A stretch of DNA of 10,838 bases from an uncultured Collinsella sp. (GCA_902493615.1 CABUQK010000063.1:1-10838); one strand, 5' to 3'; counted from the first letter of the stretch, positions 1 through 5,799 are shown. Notes: a model not told the origin generated them from the sequence alone. Translations and numbers: made by a program.

Positions 1-44
1 CCCCGTATTGCCCGGTGCCGTTAGGAGCGCCGGTCAATACGGGG
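1..44. repeat. Long inverted repeat at the window edge
   Basis: Bases 1-10 (CCCCGTATTG) pair perfectly with 35-44 (CAATACGGGG). After one C/T mismatch, 12-18 pairs with 27-33 with one G-T wobble, leaving an 8-base loop. A stem of about 17 pairs this GC-rich is terminator-like, but no T-run follows on the + strand. On the minus strand the following bases lie outside the window, so it could terminate a gene there or be the end of a longer palindrome. The function is not decided by this sequence. Confidence 0.5.
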
Positions 45-93
45 CCCGCTCCATTTGTCAATTCCTTCAAGCGAATGTGTCGGGATTGTTTCA

Positions 94-130
94 ATGCATG
101 AATATGCAAGCCATTTACGTGTTCATGCAT
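94..130 (+). promoter_or_regulatory. Candidate ArgR operator (ARG-box-like dyad) upstream of argC
   Basis: ATGCATGAA at 94-102 is mirrored exactly by TTCATGCAT at 122-130, a perfect 9-base dyad centred near 112. The left half is itself part of TGCATGAATATGCA (95-108), a 5+4+5 palindrome. ArgR operators are AT-rich imperfect palindromes of about 18 bases, often in pairs, with half-sites resembling TGAAT or TGCAT; this site fits in composition, symmetry and position, about 90 bases before argC. The promoter elements around it (for example TTTACG at 114-119) are too weak to place. Assignment to ArgR is inference from position and resemblance. Confidence 0.5.
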
Positions 131-170
131 CTTTTGGTGCTAAAGTTTCAACCCACTTCATAACGACCAC

Positions 171-200
171 TGCGAAATGCGCATCGGTGCATAAATCGCA
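171..200 (+). promoter_or_regulatory. argC leader stem-loop next to the ribosome binding site
   Basis: TGCGA at 171-175 pairs with TCGCA at 196-200, and inside it ATGC at 177-180 pairs with GCAT at 189-192. The structure ends four bases before the AAGGAG ribosome binding site (204-209), which sits six bases from the argC ATG. The bases 177-192 also loosely resemble the upstream ARG-box-like dyad, so this could be either a second operator half or a small leader hairpin. Stems are short, so it may have no function. Confidence 0.25.
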
Positions 201-215
201 GACAAGGAGTCTGAT

Positions 216-1286
216 ATGTCTTTAAAGGTTGGAATCGTCGGCGCGGCTGGATATGCCGGAGCCGAGCTCATTCGCCTCGTGCTCGGCCATCCCGAGTTTG
301 AACTTGTCGCCATTACGTCCAACGCCGATGCTGGCCAGCCGCTGTCTTCGGTCTATCCGAGCTTTGCCGGCGTGAGCGATCTGCTTTTTACCACGCACGA
401 CGCCCCCGAGCTCAAGAGCTGCGATGCGGTTTTTCTTGCCGTGCCGCACACGGCTGCCATGGCACAGGTGCCCGCGCTCCTTGCCGCAGGCGTTTCCTGC
501 TTCGATTTGTCTGCCGACTACCGTCTGAGCGATCCGGCCGTGTTCGAGGCGTGGTATGCCGCCGCGCATACGAGCCCCGAGCTGCTCAAGACGCGTGCTT
601 TCGGCCTCCCCGAGCTGTTCTGCCAGGACTTAGAGACCGCTGCTTCCAGCCATGCCGACGGCAAACCCGTGCTGGTCGCCTGCGCCGGTTGCTATCCCAC
701 CGCAACGAGCCTTGCCGCCGCGCCCGCCGTGCGCGCTGGCTGGGTTGCCCAGAGCGGCCCCGTGATCGTTGATGCCATCAGCGGTGTGACGGGTGCCGGC
801 AAGTCCTGCAACGCTCGTACGCATTTTTGCAGCGCTGACGAGAACTTGGAGGCCTACGGCGTGGGCAAGCATCGCCACACGCCCGAGATTGAGCAGATCC
901 TTGGCCTGACCGATCGCGTCGTCTTCACCCCGCATCTGGCACCGCTCAAGCGCGGCCTGCTCTCCACGGTGACGCTGCCGCTCACGCCGCAGGCCATCGA
1001 CTCCCTGGCTCTTGAGGATGTCGTCGACTATTACAAGCAGTTCTACGCTGGACGCACCTTTGTGCGCGTGCTCGATGCCGGCCAGCAGCCCAAGACGGCT
1101 TCGGTCGTCGGCACCAACGCCGCCCAGATTGGCCTTGCGTTCAACAAGCGCGCGGGCGTGCTGGTGGCGACGGGCGCCATCGACAATCTGTGCAAGGGCG
1201 CTGCGGGCCAAGCGGTCCAGTGCGCCAATATCGTCTTTGGCTTTGACGAGCGACGAGGCTTGCCCACAGTGGCGTGCCCGGTGTAG
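216..1286 (+). CDS. argC: N-acetyl-gamma-glutamyl-phosphate reductase
   Basis: ArgC reduces N-acetylglutamyl-5-phosphate to N-acetylglutamate semialdehyde with NADPH, the third step of ornithine and arginine synthesis in the cytoplasm. The 356-residue protein is of normal family length. The N-terminal Rossmann fold starts with GIVGAAGYAGAEL (residues 6-18). The catalytic cysteine lies in AGCYPT (Cys159), and the substrate-binding segments ISGVTGAGKS (188-197), KHRHTPEI (218-225) and HLAPLKRG (240-247) are present. The C-terminal NLCKGAAGQAVQ (324-335) is typical of the family. The start is fixed by AAGGAG at 204-209, six bases before the ATG. It is the first gene of the argC-argJ-argB-argD cluster and lies directly behind the proposed operator. 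No defect is visible. Confidence 0.96.
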   Translation: MSLKVGIVGAAGYAGAELIRLVLGHPEFELVAITSNADAGQPLSSVYPSFAGVSDLLFTTHDAPELKSCDAVFLAVPHTAAMAQVPALLAAGVSCFDLSADYRLSDPAVFEAWYAAAHTSPELLKTRAFGLPELFCQDLETAASSHADGKPVLVACAGCYPTATSLAAAPAVRAGWVAQSGPVIVDAISGVTGAGKSCNARTHFCSADENLEAYGVGKHRHTPEIEQILGLTDRVVFTPHLAPLKRGLLSTVTLPLTPQAIDSLALEDVVDYYKQFYAGRTFVRVLDAGQQPKTASVVGTNAAQIGLAFNKRAGVLVATGAIDNLCKGAAGQAVQCANIVFGFDERRGLPTVACPV

Positions 1287-1420
1287 CACATTCGATTGTT
1301 AACGATTTGGTAGTCGGGCATCGAGTGGGGCGCCACTCTTAAGCTGGTCTCATGATTACGACTGGCATGGCGCACCAACCGATGTCCGTTTTTTGTTTGA
1401 CATAAGGAGTCATGAAGACG
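1287..1420 (+). other. argC-argJ spacer with a small hairpin
   Basis: This spacer is longer than the others in the operon (81 and 69 bases). It contains GAGTGG (1323-1328), a GGCG loop and CCACTC (1333-1338), a 6-pair hairpin followed by only two T residues, so at most a weak terminator or an mRNA-processing/stability site. A run of Ts (1389-1394) lies further downstream, not adjacent to a stem. I see no convincing second promoter. Confidence 0.35.
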
Positions 1421-2689
1421 ATGAATACCGAGCTGTTTGATATCAAGATTCGCGCCGTCGAGGGTGGCGTTACGGCTGCGGCTGGTTTTAAAGCTGCGGG
1501 CATCCACGCTGGGTTCCGCAAGAACCCCGAGCGTCTGGATTACGCGCTCGTCGTGCCCGATAAACCCTGTCCCGGTGCCGGCGTGTTTACCACCAATCGC
1601 TTTTGCGCGGCGCCCGTGCAAGTGAGCCGTGCCAACCTGGGCGGTGCCGACAAGGGCTACGGTATCATCGCCGGCGTTTCGGTCAACTCTGGCAATGCCA
1701 ACGCCGCCACGGGTGAGCCCGGCCTTGCATGCGCGCGCGAGACGTGCAACATCGCATCGCAGGTCATCGGCTGCGAGCCCCAGCAGATTCTGGTTGCCTC
1801 CACGGGTGTGATTGGCCAGATTCTGCCGATCGACACGTTTGAGACCGCCATTCCTGCTGCCTACGAGGCGCTCTTCGCCCACGGTGGCGCCGATGCCGCT
1901 CGTGCCATCATGACGACCGACACGCACTCCAAGGAGTACGCCGTGTCCTACGTCAGCGAGGCTGCGGGTCATGCGGGCAATGTCTATACGGTGGGCGGAA
2001 TGTGCAAGGGCTCGGGCATGATCATGCCCAACATGGCCACCATGATCGCAGTTATCACCACCGATGCCCCCGTCGAGCCTGCGGCACTTCATGCCCTGCT
2101 GCTCTCGACCGTCAAGCAGACCTTTAACAAGGTAACGGTCGATTCCGACACCTCGACCAACGACACCTGCATCATGCTTGCCTCCGGCGCCGCTGCCGCA
2201 GATGCCGAGCCTATCGTCGAGGGCTCCGATGCCTTTGACGAGTTGGCATTTGCCGTGCACGAGGTGTGCGAGAGCCTGGCGCGCAATATTGCCGCCGATG
2301 GCGAGGGCGCATCCAAGCTTGTTACGGTCAACGTTACCGGAGCCGCCAACGACGAGGAAGCTGATATCGCCGCTCGTGCCGTTGCCAACTCGCCGCTCGT
2401 TAAGACCTGCATCGCCGGCCACGACTGCAACTGGGGCCGCGTTGCCATGGCGCTTGGCAAGTGCGGCGTGAAGTTTAATCAGGAAGACGTTTCCATCGAC
2501 ATGATGGGTATGCCTGTCTGTCGCGATGGTCTGACTGTTCCCTTTGACGAGGACGAGGCTCTACGACGTTTCGAGGCGCCCGAGATCGTGATCTCGGCCG
2601 ACCTGGGCGCAGGCGACGCGGCAACGACCGTGTGGACCTGCGACCTCACGCATGAATACATCTCCATCAACGGCGATTACCGTTCCTAG
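1421..2689 (+). CDS. argJ: Glutamate N-acetyltransferase / ornithine acetyltransferase
   Basis: ArgJ transfers the acetyl group of N-acetylornithine to glutamate, releasing ornithine and regenerating N-acetylglutamate, so the pathway runs as a cycle. Some ArgJ enzymes also use acetyl-CoA, which cannot be judged here. The precursor cleaves itself between Ala and Thr in the motif GMIMPNMATMI; the nucleophilic Thr is residue 207 counted from this start. VDSDTSTNDT, NWGRVAM and the C-terminal THEYISINGDYRS are also typical. At 422 residues the length is a little above average. An in-frame ATG at 1412 is only two bases from the AAGGAG at 1404-1409, whereas the ATG at 1421 is eleven bases away, so 1421 is preferred; the choice changes only three residues. 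Confidence 0.94.
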   Translation: MNTELFDIKIRAVEGGVTAAAGFKAAGIHAGFRKNPERLDYALVVPDKPCPGAGVFTTNRFCAAPVQVSRANLGGADKGYGIIAGVSVNSGNANAATGEPGLACARETCNIASQVIGCEPQQILVASTGVIGQILPIDTFETAIPAAYEALFAHGGADAARAIMTTDTHSKEYAVSYVSEAAGHAGNVYTVGGMCKGSGMIMPNMATMIAVITTDAPVEPAALHALLLSTVKQTFNKVTVDSDTSTNDTCIMLASGAAAADAEPIVEGSDAFDELAFAVHEVCESLARNIAADGEGASKLVTVNVTGAANDEEADIAARAVANSPLVKTCIAGHDCNWGRVAMALGKCGVKFNQEDVSIDMMGMPVCRDGLTVPFDEDEALRRFEAPEIVISADLGAGDAATTVWTCDLTHEYISINGDYRS

Positions 2690-2770
2690 ATTCCAGGCAC
2701 GCTGCGCATCTTGCCGCGATTGCGGACAGCGGAGCACGGCGCGATAACGATACGAAAGACGAGGCAGATT

Positions 2771-3751
2771 ATGAAATTCGCACGCGATTGTCGTTCGAGC
2801 GAATCCAACGAAGCAACCGCGCAGCTGCTGTTCGAAGCGCTGCCGTGGATTAAGAACCTGACCGGCAAGACGGTTGTTATCAAATATGGCGGAGCCGCCA
2901 TGGTTGATGAGCAGCTGCGCCGCGACGTGATGAGCGACATCGTTTTGCTCAAGATCATCGGTATGCGCCCCGTCATCGTGCACGGCGGCGGCAAGGCTAT
3001 CAACGAGGCGCTGAGCCATTACGATATTCCCGTCGAGTTTAAGAACGGCCAGCGCGTGACCACGCCGGCGACTATGGATATCGTGCGCGAGGTGCTGGGC
3101 GGCAAGGTTAACCAGGAGCTGGTTGCTGCCATCAACCACCACGGCAACCTGGCCGTGGGCGTGTCGGGCAGCGATGCCGGCACGCTCATCGCCGAGCCGC
3201 TCGACCCCGAGCTCGGTCGCGTGGGCAAAGTGACGCACGTCAACACCGACTATATCGAGCGCTTACTCGATAGCGAGTACATCCCCGTCATCGCTACCGT
3301 CGCGGCGGGGGAGGACGGCGGTTTCTTCAACATCAACGCCGACACCGCCGCCGGTGCCGTTGCCGCGGCGCTCCACGCGCATAAGGCGATCTTTTTGACC
3401 GATGTCGATGGCCTGTACAAGGACTTTAGCGACAAGGACTCGCTTATCTCCAACCTAACGCTCGACGAGGTTAACGAAATGCTCTACGGCGGCGAGGTCG
3501 ATAAGGGCATGATTCCCAAGCTGCGCGCGGCCGTCGATGCGCTTACCGGCGGCGTATTTCGTGCCCACATCATTAACGGTACTACGCCGCATTCGCTGCT
3601 CCTGGAGCTGCTGACCGATGCCGGCGTCGGCACCGTGATCCATTCCACCGAGACGGCTTACGAGTTCGATACGCATCCGCATCCGCTTTCGACGTTTGCT
3701 GCGCGTCTGACCGAAAACCTTGACGAGGTCGAGAAGCTTCAGACGGTCTAG
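2771..3751 (+). CDS. argB: Acetylglutamate kinase
   Basis: ArgB phosphorylates N-acetylglutamate with ATP, the committed and usually feedback-controlled step. The amino-acid-kinase fold is clear: VIKYGGAAM (residues 36-44), HGGGKAI (71-77), FKNGQRVT (90-97), GVSGSDAG (130-137), NINADTAAG (187-195), LTDVDGLY (209-216) and VDKGMIPKL (243-251). About 30 residues precede the kinase core (EALPWIKNLTGK at 22-33), as in arginine-sensitive hexameric enzymes that carry an N-terminal helix, and HSLLLELLTDAGVGTVI (274-290) matches the C-terminal region around the arginine site, so arginine inhibition is predicted. About 35 residues follow that segment, longer than the usual tail. The ATG at 2771 has GAGG at 2761-2764, six bases away; a TTG at 2711 would add 20 unlike-family residues and has no good ribosome binding site. 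Confidence 0.95.
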   Translation: MKFARDCRSSESNEATAQLLFEALPWIKNLTGKTVVIKYGGAAMVDEQLRRDVMSDIVLLKIIGMRPVIVHGGGKAINEALSHYDIPVEFKNGQRVTTPATMDIVREVLGGKVNQELVAAINHHGNLAVGVSGSDAGTLIAEPLDPELGRVGKVTHVNTDYIERLLDSEYIPVIATVAAGEDGGFFNINADTAAGAVAAALHAHKAIFLTDVDGLYKDFSDKDSLISNLTLDEVNEMLYGGEVDKGMIPKLRAAVDALTGGVFRAHIINGTTPHSLLLELLTDAGVGTVIHSTETAYEFDTHPHPLSTFAARLTENLDEVEKLQTV

Positions 3752-3820
3752 CTGACCCGCAGCCGCCCCATTCCTGCACCCATAGCCCCGCGCCGTCTGG
3801 CGCCCAACGAAAGGCATCCC

Positions 3821-5104
3821 ATGTCACTTGCAGCTCAGCAATCGCTTGAATCCCATTACGTTATGCATACCTTTGGCCGCTCTCCGGTCGAGTTTGTCGA
3901 GGGTCACGGCATGAAGCTCACCGGCGACGATGGTCGTGAGTACCTCGACTTTCTTGCCGGCATCGGCGTGTGCAGCCTAGGTCATGGCAACCTGGCTGTG
4001 CTCTCGGCGCTCGAGGCACAGACCAAAAAGCTCATGCATGTCTCCAATTACTTTTACATCGAGCAGCGCGGACAGGTCGCGGCGCTGCTGTCCAAGCTTG
4101 CTAACGACGACGTAGATGGTGCGCGCGTGCTTGCCGATGCCATTGCCGCCGGCGATGAGACCACGGCAGCTGCTCTTGGTGCCCCGGCTGCGGATGAGCA
4201 GGTTTGGGAGACCTTCTTTGCCAACTCTGGCGCCGAGGCCAACGAGGGCTCGATGAAGCTCGCGCGCCTGTACGCCAAGCGTGCCGGTAATGGCGGCAAC
4301 ACCATCGTGTGCATGCGCGGCGGCTTCCACGGCCGTACGCTCGAGACCATTGCCGCCACCATGCAGGATTGGCTGCAGGACAGCTTCCGCCCGCTGCCGG
4401 GTGGCTTTGTGGCCTGCACGCCCAACGATGTCGATGAACTGCGTGCGATCTTTAAGCAGCTGGGGAGCGAAATTTGTGCCGTGATGCTCGAGCCGATCCA
4501 GGGTGAGAGCGGTGTGCATCCCATGACCGAGGAGTTTATGGCTACGGCGCGCGACCTGGCACACGAAGTGGGCGCCGTGCTTATCGCCGACGAGGTCCAG
4601 TGCGGCATCTTCCGCTCCGGCAAGCCGTTTGCGTTCCAGACCTATGGCGTGGAGCCCGACATCATGAGCCTTGCCAAGGGCATTGCTGATGGCGTGCCCA
4701 TGGGTGCCGTCGTGGCGAAGAAGGAGATTGCCGACGTGTTTAAGCCGGGCGACCACGGCTCGACCTTTGGCGGTAGCTGCTTGGCCATCGCGGCGTGTGC
4801 CGCGACGCTCTCCGCGCTTGTGCGTGGCGATTATGCCGAGCATGCTGCCAAGGTGGGTGCCTATATGGAGGCAAAGCTCGCCAAGCTGCCGCACGTGACC
4901 GAGGTACGTGGTCGCGGCTTGATGCTCGGCTGTGATTTGGATGATGCCGCGGGCGACGCGCATGGTGTTGTTGCCCGCGCGCTGGCCGCCGGTGCCGTGA
5001 TCAACGCTACGGGTGCGCATACGCTGCGTTTCCTGCCGCCACTCGTCTGCGAGGAAGCCGACGTGGACAGTCTGATCGAGATCCTGTCGGGTGTTTTGGG
5101 CTAA
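3821..5104 (+). CDS. argD: Acetylornithine aminotransferase (PLP, class III)
   Basis: ArgD converts N-acetylglutamate semialdehyde to N-acetylornithine using glutamate as amino donor; many homologues also act on succinyl-diaminopimelate. Class III aminotransferase features are FFANSGAEANE (residues 132-142), GGFHGRT (167-173), EPIQGESG (224-231), IADEVQ with Asp257 for the PLP ring nitrogen, SLAKGI with the Schiff-base Lys286, and STFGGS (314-319). AAAGG at 3810-3814 lies six bases from the ATG. The protein has 427 residues; between LLSK (89-92) and TFFANSG (131-137) there are 38 residues where homologues such as Thermotoga ArgD have roughly 7, an acidic, alanine-rich insertion of about 30 residues. 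A small hairpin (3790-3803) lies in the spacer before it. Last gene of the arg cluster; ArgD rather than another class III enzyme is decided mainly by context. Confidence 0.93.
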   Translation: MSLAAQQSLESHYVMHTFGRSPVEFVEGHGMKLTGDDGREYLDFLAGIGVCSLGHGNLAVLSALEAQTKKLMHVSNYFYIEQRGQVAALLSKLANDDVDGARVLADAIAAGDETTAAALGAPAADEQVWETFFANSGAEANEGSMKLARLYAKRAGNGGNTIVCMRGGFHGRTLETIAATMQDWLQDSFRPLPGGFVACTPNDVDELRAIFKQLGSEICAVMLEPIQGESGVHPMTEEFMATARDLAHEVGAVLIADEVQCGIFRSGKPFAFQTYGVEPDIMSLAKGIADGVPMGAVVAKKEIADVFKPGDHGSTFGGSCLAIAACAATLSALVRGDYAEHAAKVGAYMEAKLAKLPHVTEVRGRGLMLGCDLDDAAGDAHGVVARALAAGAVINATGAHTLRFLPPLVCEEADVDSLIEILSGVLG

Positions 5105-5234
5105 CGCGGCGCAATAACTCAATTTGGACCGAGTTCCGGACTGCGGACGTGCCCTATGCGGCATGATTCAGCGGTCTGGAGCCCGTTTTGCCTTAGATTT
5201 GCTAAGGCAGGGAGACCTGCTGGTCAAAAAACAT
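5105..5234. other. Non-coding segment after argD with several stem-loops
   Basis: No plausible gene. AACTC/GAGTT (5116-5120 with 5131-5135), TGCC/GGCA (5150-5163), an 8-pair stem TGCCTTAG/CTAAGGCA (5189-5196 with 5202-5209, loop ATTTG) and GCAGG/CCTGC (just after it) are visible. None is followed by a T-run on the + strand, so I cannot name the terminator of the arg operon; the 8-pair stem is the best candidate for a 3' end or processing structure. A run of six A residues (5226-5231) follows the last stem. Confidence 0.4.
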
Positions 5235-5423
5235 CAAATATGAGTACTGTTACCGATTTGGTAGCAGCAATTTTGGACTAATAAGGCCAGATGGCAAGTC
5301 GAAATGGCGATGAATACACGATTTTGATCTGACTGTTAGTCCTTATAATGGACATATGTTGCGTAACCTAAGCAAACACTATCTGTTTATATGTTGCAAG
5401 CAAAGTAGCAGTACTCATTTTTG
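5235..5423. repeat. MITE-like AT-rich segment bounded by 19-base inverted repeats
   Basis: The left end, CAAATATGAGTACTGTTAC (5235-5253), and the reverse complement of the right end (5405-5423), CAAAAATGAGTACTGCTAC, agree at 17 of 19 positions, including a perfect 10-base core (5240-5249 with 5409-5418). The 189-base segment is visibly AT-richer than its surroundings and contains no plausible gene. Inside the left end, CTGTTACC (5247-5254) pairs with GGTAGCAG (5260-5267), giving an 8-pair hairpin with one G-T wobble. GGACTAA/TTAGTCC (5275-5281 with 5336-5342) and a direct repeat ATATGTTGC (5354-5362, 5389-5397) add further structure. No clean target-site duplication is visible. This is consistent with a small non-autonomous element or an interspersed palindromic repeat, but a single copy cannot prove mobility. 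Confidence 0.45.
5344..5349 (+). promoter_or_regulatory. Orphan consensus -10 box inside the MITE-like segment
   Basis: TATAAT at 5344-5349 is a perfect sigma-70 -10 hexamer. The best -35 match, TTGATC at 5324-5329, is only 14 bases away, too close for a standard promoter, and a 16-17 base spacing gives only weak hexamers. No gene with a ribosome binding site follows in the + direction; transcription would run against the minus-strand terminators and tRNA. In AT-rich DNA such a hexamer can arise by chance. Confidence 0.2.
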
Positions 5424-5488
5424 CCATTATTTGGCCACGGCCTTTGTGACAGACGTGCTGGCGGGTTCGAATCCCATGCGCTGGGCCC

Positions 5489-5519
5489 AAAAAAGAAAGG
5501 CTCCCATTGCTGGGAGCCT
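5489..5519 (-). terminator. Rho-independent terminator, minus strand, left copy
   Basis: AGGCTCCCA (5498-5506), loop TTGC, TGGGAGCCT (5511-5519) form a perfect 9-pair stem. Read on the minus strand it is followed by TTCTTTTTT (to 5489), the classic hairpin plus U-tract. It sits just downstream of the tRNA-Val 3' remnant on the minus strand, in the same place as the terminator of the intact tRNA, so it probably once ended a tRNA-Val transcript. It may still stop read-through from the right. Confidence 0.8.
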
Positions 5520-5529
5520 ATCAAATCAG

Positions 5530-5547
5530 TGGTGGGCGATGAGGGAT
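5530..5547 (-). pseudogene. tRNA-Val remnant: 3' terminal 18 bases only
   Basis: On the minus strand these bases read ATCCCTCATCGCCCACCA, identical to the last 18 bases of the intact tRNA-Val at 5714-5789: end of the T-loop, T-stem 3' strand, acceptor 3' strand, discriminator and CCA. Beyond this point (5548 upward) similarity to the tRNA stops abruptly; there is no anticodon arm, D-arm or 5' acceptor strand, so it cannot be a functional tRNA. The break inside the T-loop is where many tRNA-targeting integrases recombine, but unequal recombination or a rearranged second tRNA-Val gene explains it as well. Confidence 0.7.
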
Positions 5548-5644
5548 GTCCGCGTGCGGCTCCGCCGCCCGCATCCGCTTCGTCGCTTCGCTCCTCGCGT
5601 GCTGCGCTGGAAAACGCTTCGCGTTTCCTCAGCTCCGCACCCTT
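5548..5644. other. GC-rich, stem-loop-rich spacer between the two repeat copies
   Basis: No convincing gene. It holds three copies of CGCTTCG (5576-5582, 5584-5590, 5615-5621) and three short hairpins: GCGGC/GCCGC around TCC (5556-5568), GGAAAACGC with GCGTTTCC (5609-5628, one bulged A), and CCGCA/TGCGG around CCCT (5635-5648, running into the right repeat copy). The composition differs sharply from the AT-rich segment to its left and it takes the place where the body of the left tRNA-Val would be. It looks like part of an interspersed repeat, but that is inference from a single copy. Confidence 0.4.
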
Positions 5645-5731
5645 GCGGGTTCGAATCCCATGAAATGGGCCCAAACAAAAACGGTCCCCTTTCGAGGACC
5701 GTTTCCAATTCAATGGTGGGCGATGAGGGAT
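5645..5731. repeat. Right copy of the 87-base direct repeat
   Basis: Partner of 5461-5547. It starts with the same T-arm-like GCGGGTTCGAATCCCATG (5645-5662), contains TGGGCCCAA, a different terminator stem, and ends inside the intact tRNA-Val (the last 18 bases of that tRNA). After 5731 it continues into the T-loop of the intact tRNA while the left copy does not. Confidence 0.75.
5674..5704 (-). terminator. Rho-independent terminator of tRNA-Val (minus strand)
   Basis: AAACGGTCC (5679-5687) pairs with GGACCGTTT (5696-5704) over nine bases around an 8-base loop. On the minus strand the stem is followed by TTTTTGTTT, a good U-tract. It begins about ten bases beyond the CCA end of the tRNA-Val gene, the expected place for a single-tRNA transcript to end. 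Confidence 0.85.
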
Positions 5732-5789
5732 TCGAACCCCCAGCCTTGTGCGTGTAAAGCACCTGCGCTAACCGTTGCGCCAATCGCCC
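5714..5789 (-). tRNA. tRNA-Val, anticodon UAC
   Basis: Read on the minus strand this folds as a complete 76-base tRNA with encoded CCA. The acceptor stem GGGCGAT/ATCGCCC is perfect, the D-stem GCGC/GCGC is perfect, the anticodon loop is TTTACAC (anticodon TAC, + strand bases 5754-5756), and the T-stem GGGGG/CCCTC has one G-T wobble around the standard TTCGAAT loop. The anticodon stem has four Watson-Crick pairs (GTGC/GCAC); the outermost pair, positions 27 and 43, is G-A instead of a normal pair, which is slightly unusual but tolerated in some tRNAs. UAC reads GUA and, with wobble modification, other valine codons. It is the only gene here on the minus strand and is flanked by its own promoter and terminator. 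Confidence 0.95.
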
Positions 5790-5799
5790 GTGCGGAGAG

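Larger units (their letters stand above)
5461..5547. repeat. Left copy of an 87-base direct repeat (T-arm-like / terminator / tRNA-Val 3' end)
   Basis: Aligned without gaps to 5645-5731 at an offset of exactly 184 bases, 66 of 87 positions agree by hand count. The outer blocks are nearly identical: GCGGGTTCGAATCCCATG followed after three bases by TGGGCCCAA, and at the other end TGGTGGGCGATGAGGGAT. The differences are concentrated in the middle, where each copy has a different but fully paired terminator stem. The first block looks like a + strand tRNA T-arm, but the outer stem pairs (GC versus AT) fail in both copies, so it is not an intact tRNA part. Confidence 0.75.

Noticed and set aside
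1..215. Riboswitch or T-box leader upstream of argC
   Set aside because: No specifier or antiterminator T-box sequence and no large conserved fold is visible; only a dyad and short hairpins are present.
1397..1402. TTGACA as a -35 box for a promoter internal to the arg operon
   Set aside because: The matching -10 position (around 1420) would lie at or inside the start of argJ and has no good hexamer.
2711..2770. Earlier TTG start for argB
   Set aside because: It adds 20 residues unlike ArgB N-termini and lacks a suitable ribosome binding site; the ATG at 2771 is supported by GAGG six bases upstream.
5461..5488. T-arm-like sequence as part of an intact + strand tRNA (also at 5645-5672)
   Set aside because: Only three T-stem pairs form, no acceptor partner, D-arm or anticodon arm lies upstream, and the 3' end does not have CCA at the right distance.
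5356..5757. Open frame on the + strand across the tRNA-associated repeats (133 codons)
   Set aside because: No ribosome binding site, and it reads through two terminators and into the antisense of tRNA-Val; its peptide is the usual translation of tRNA DNA.
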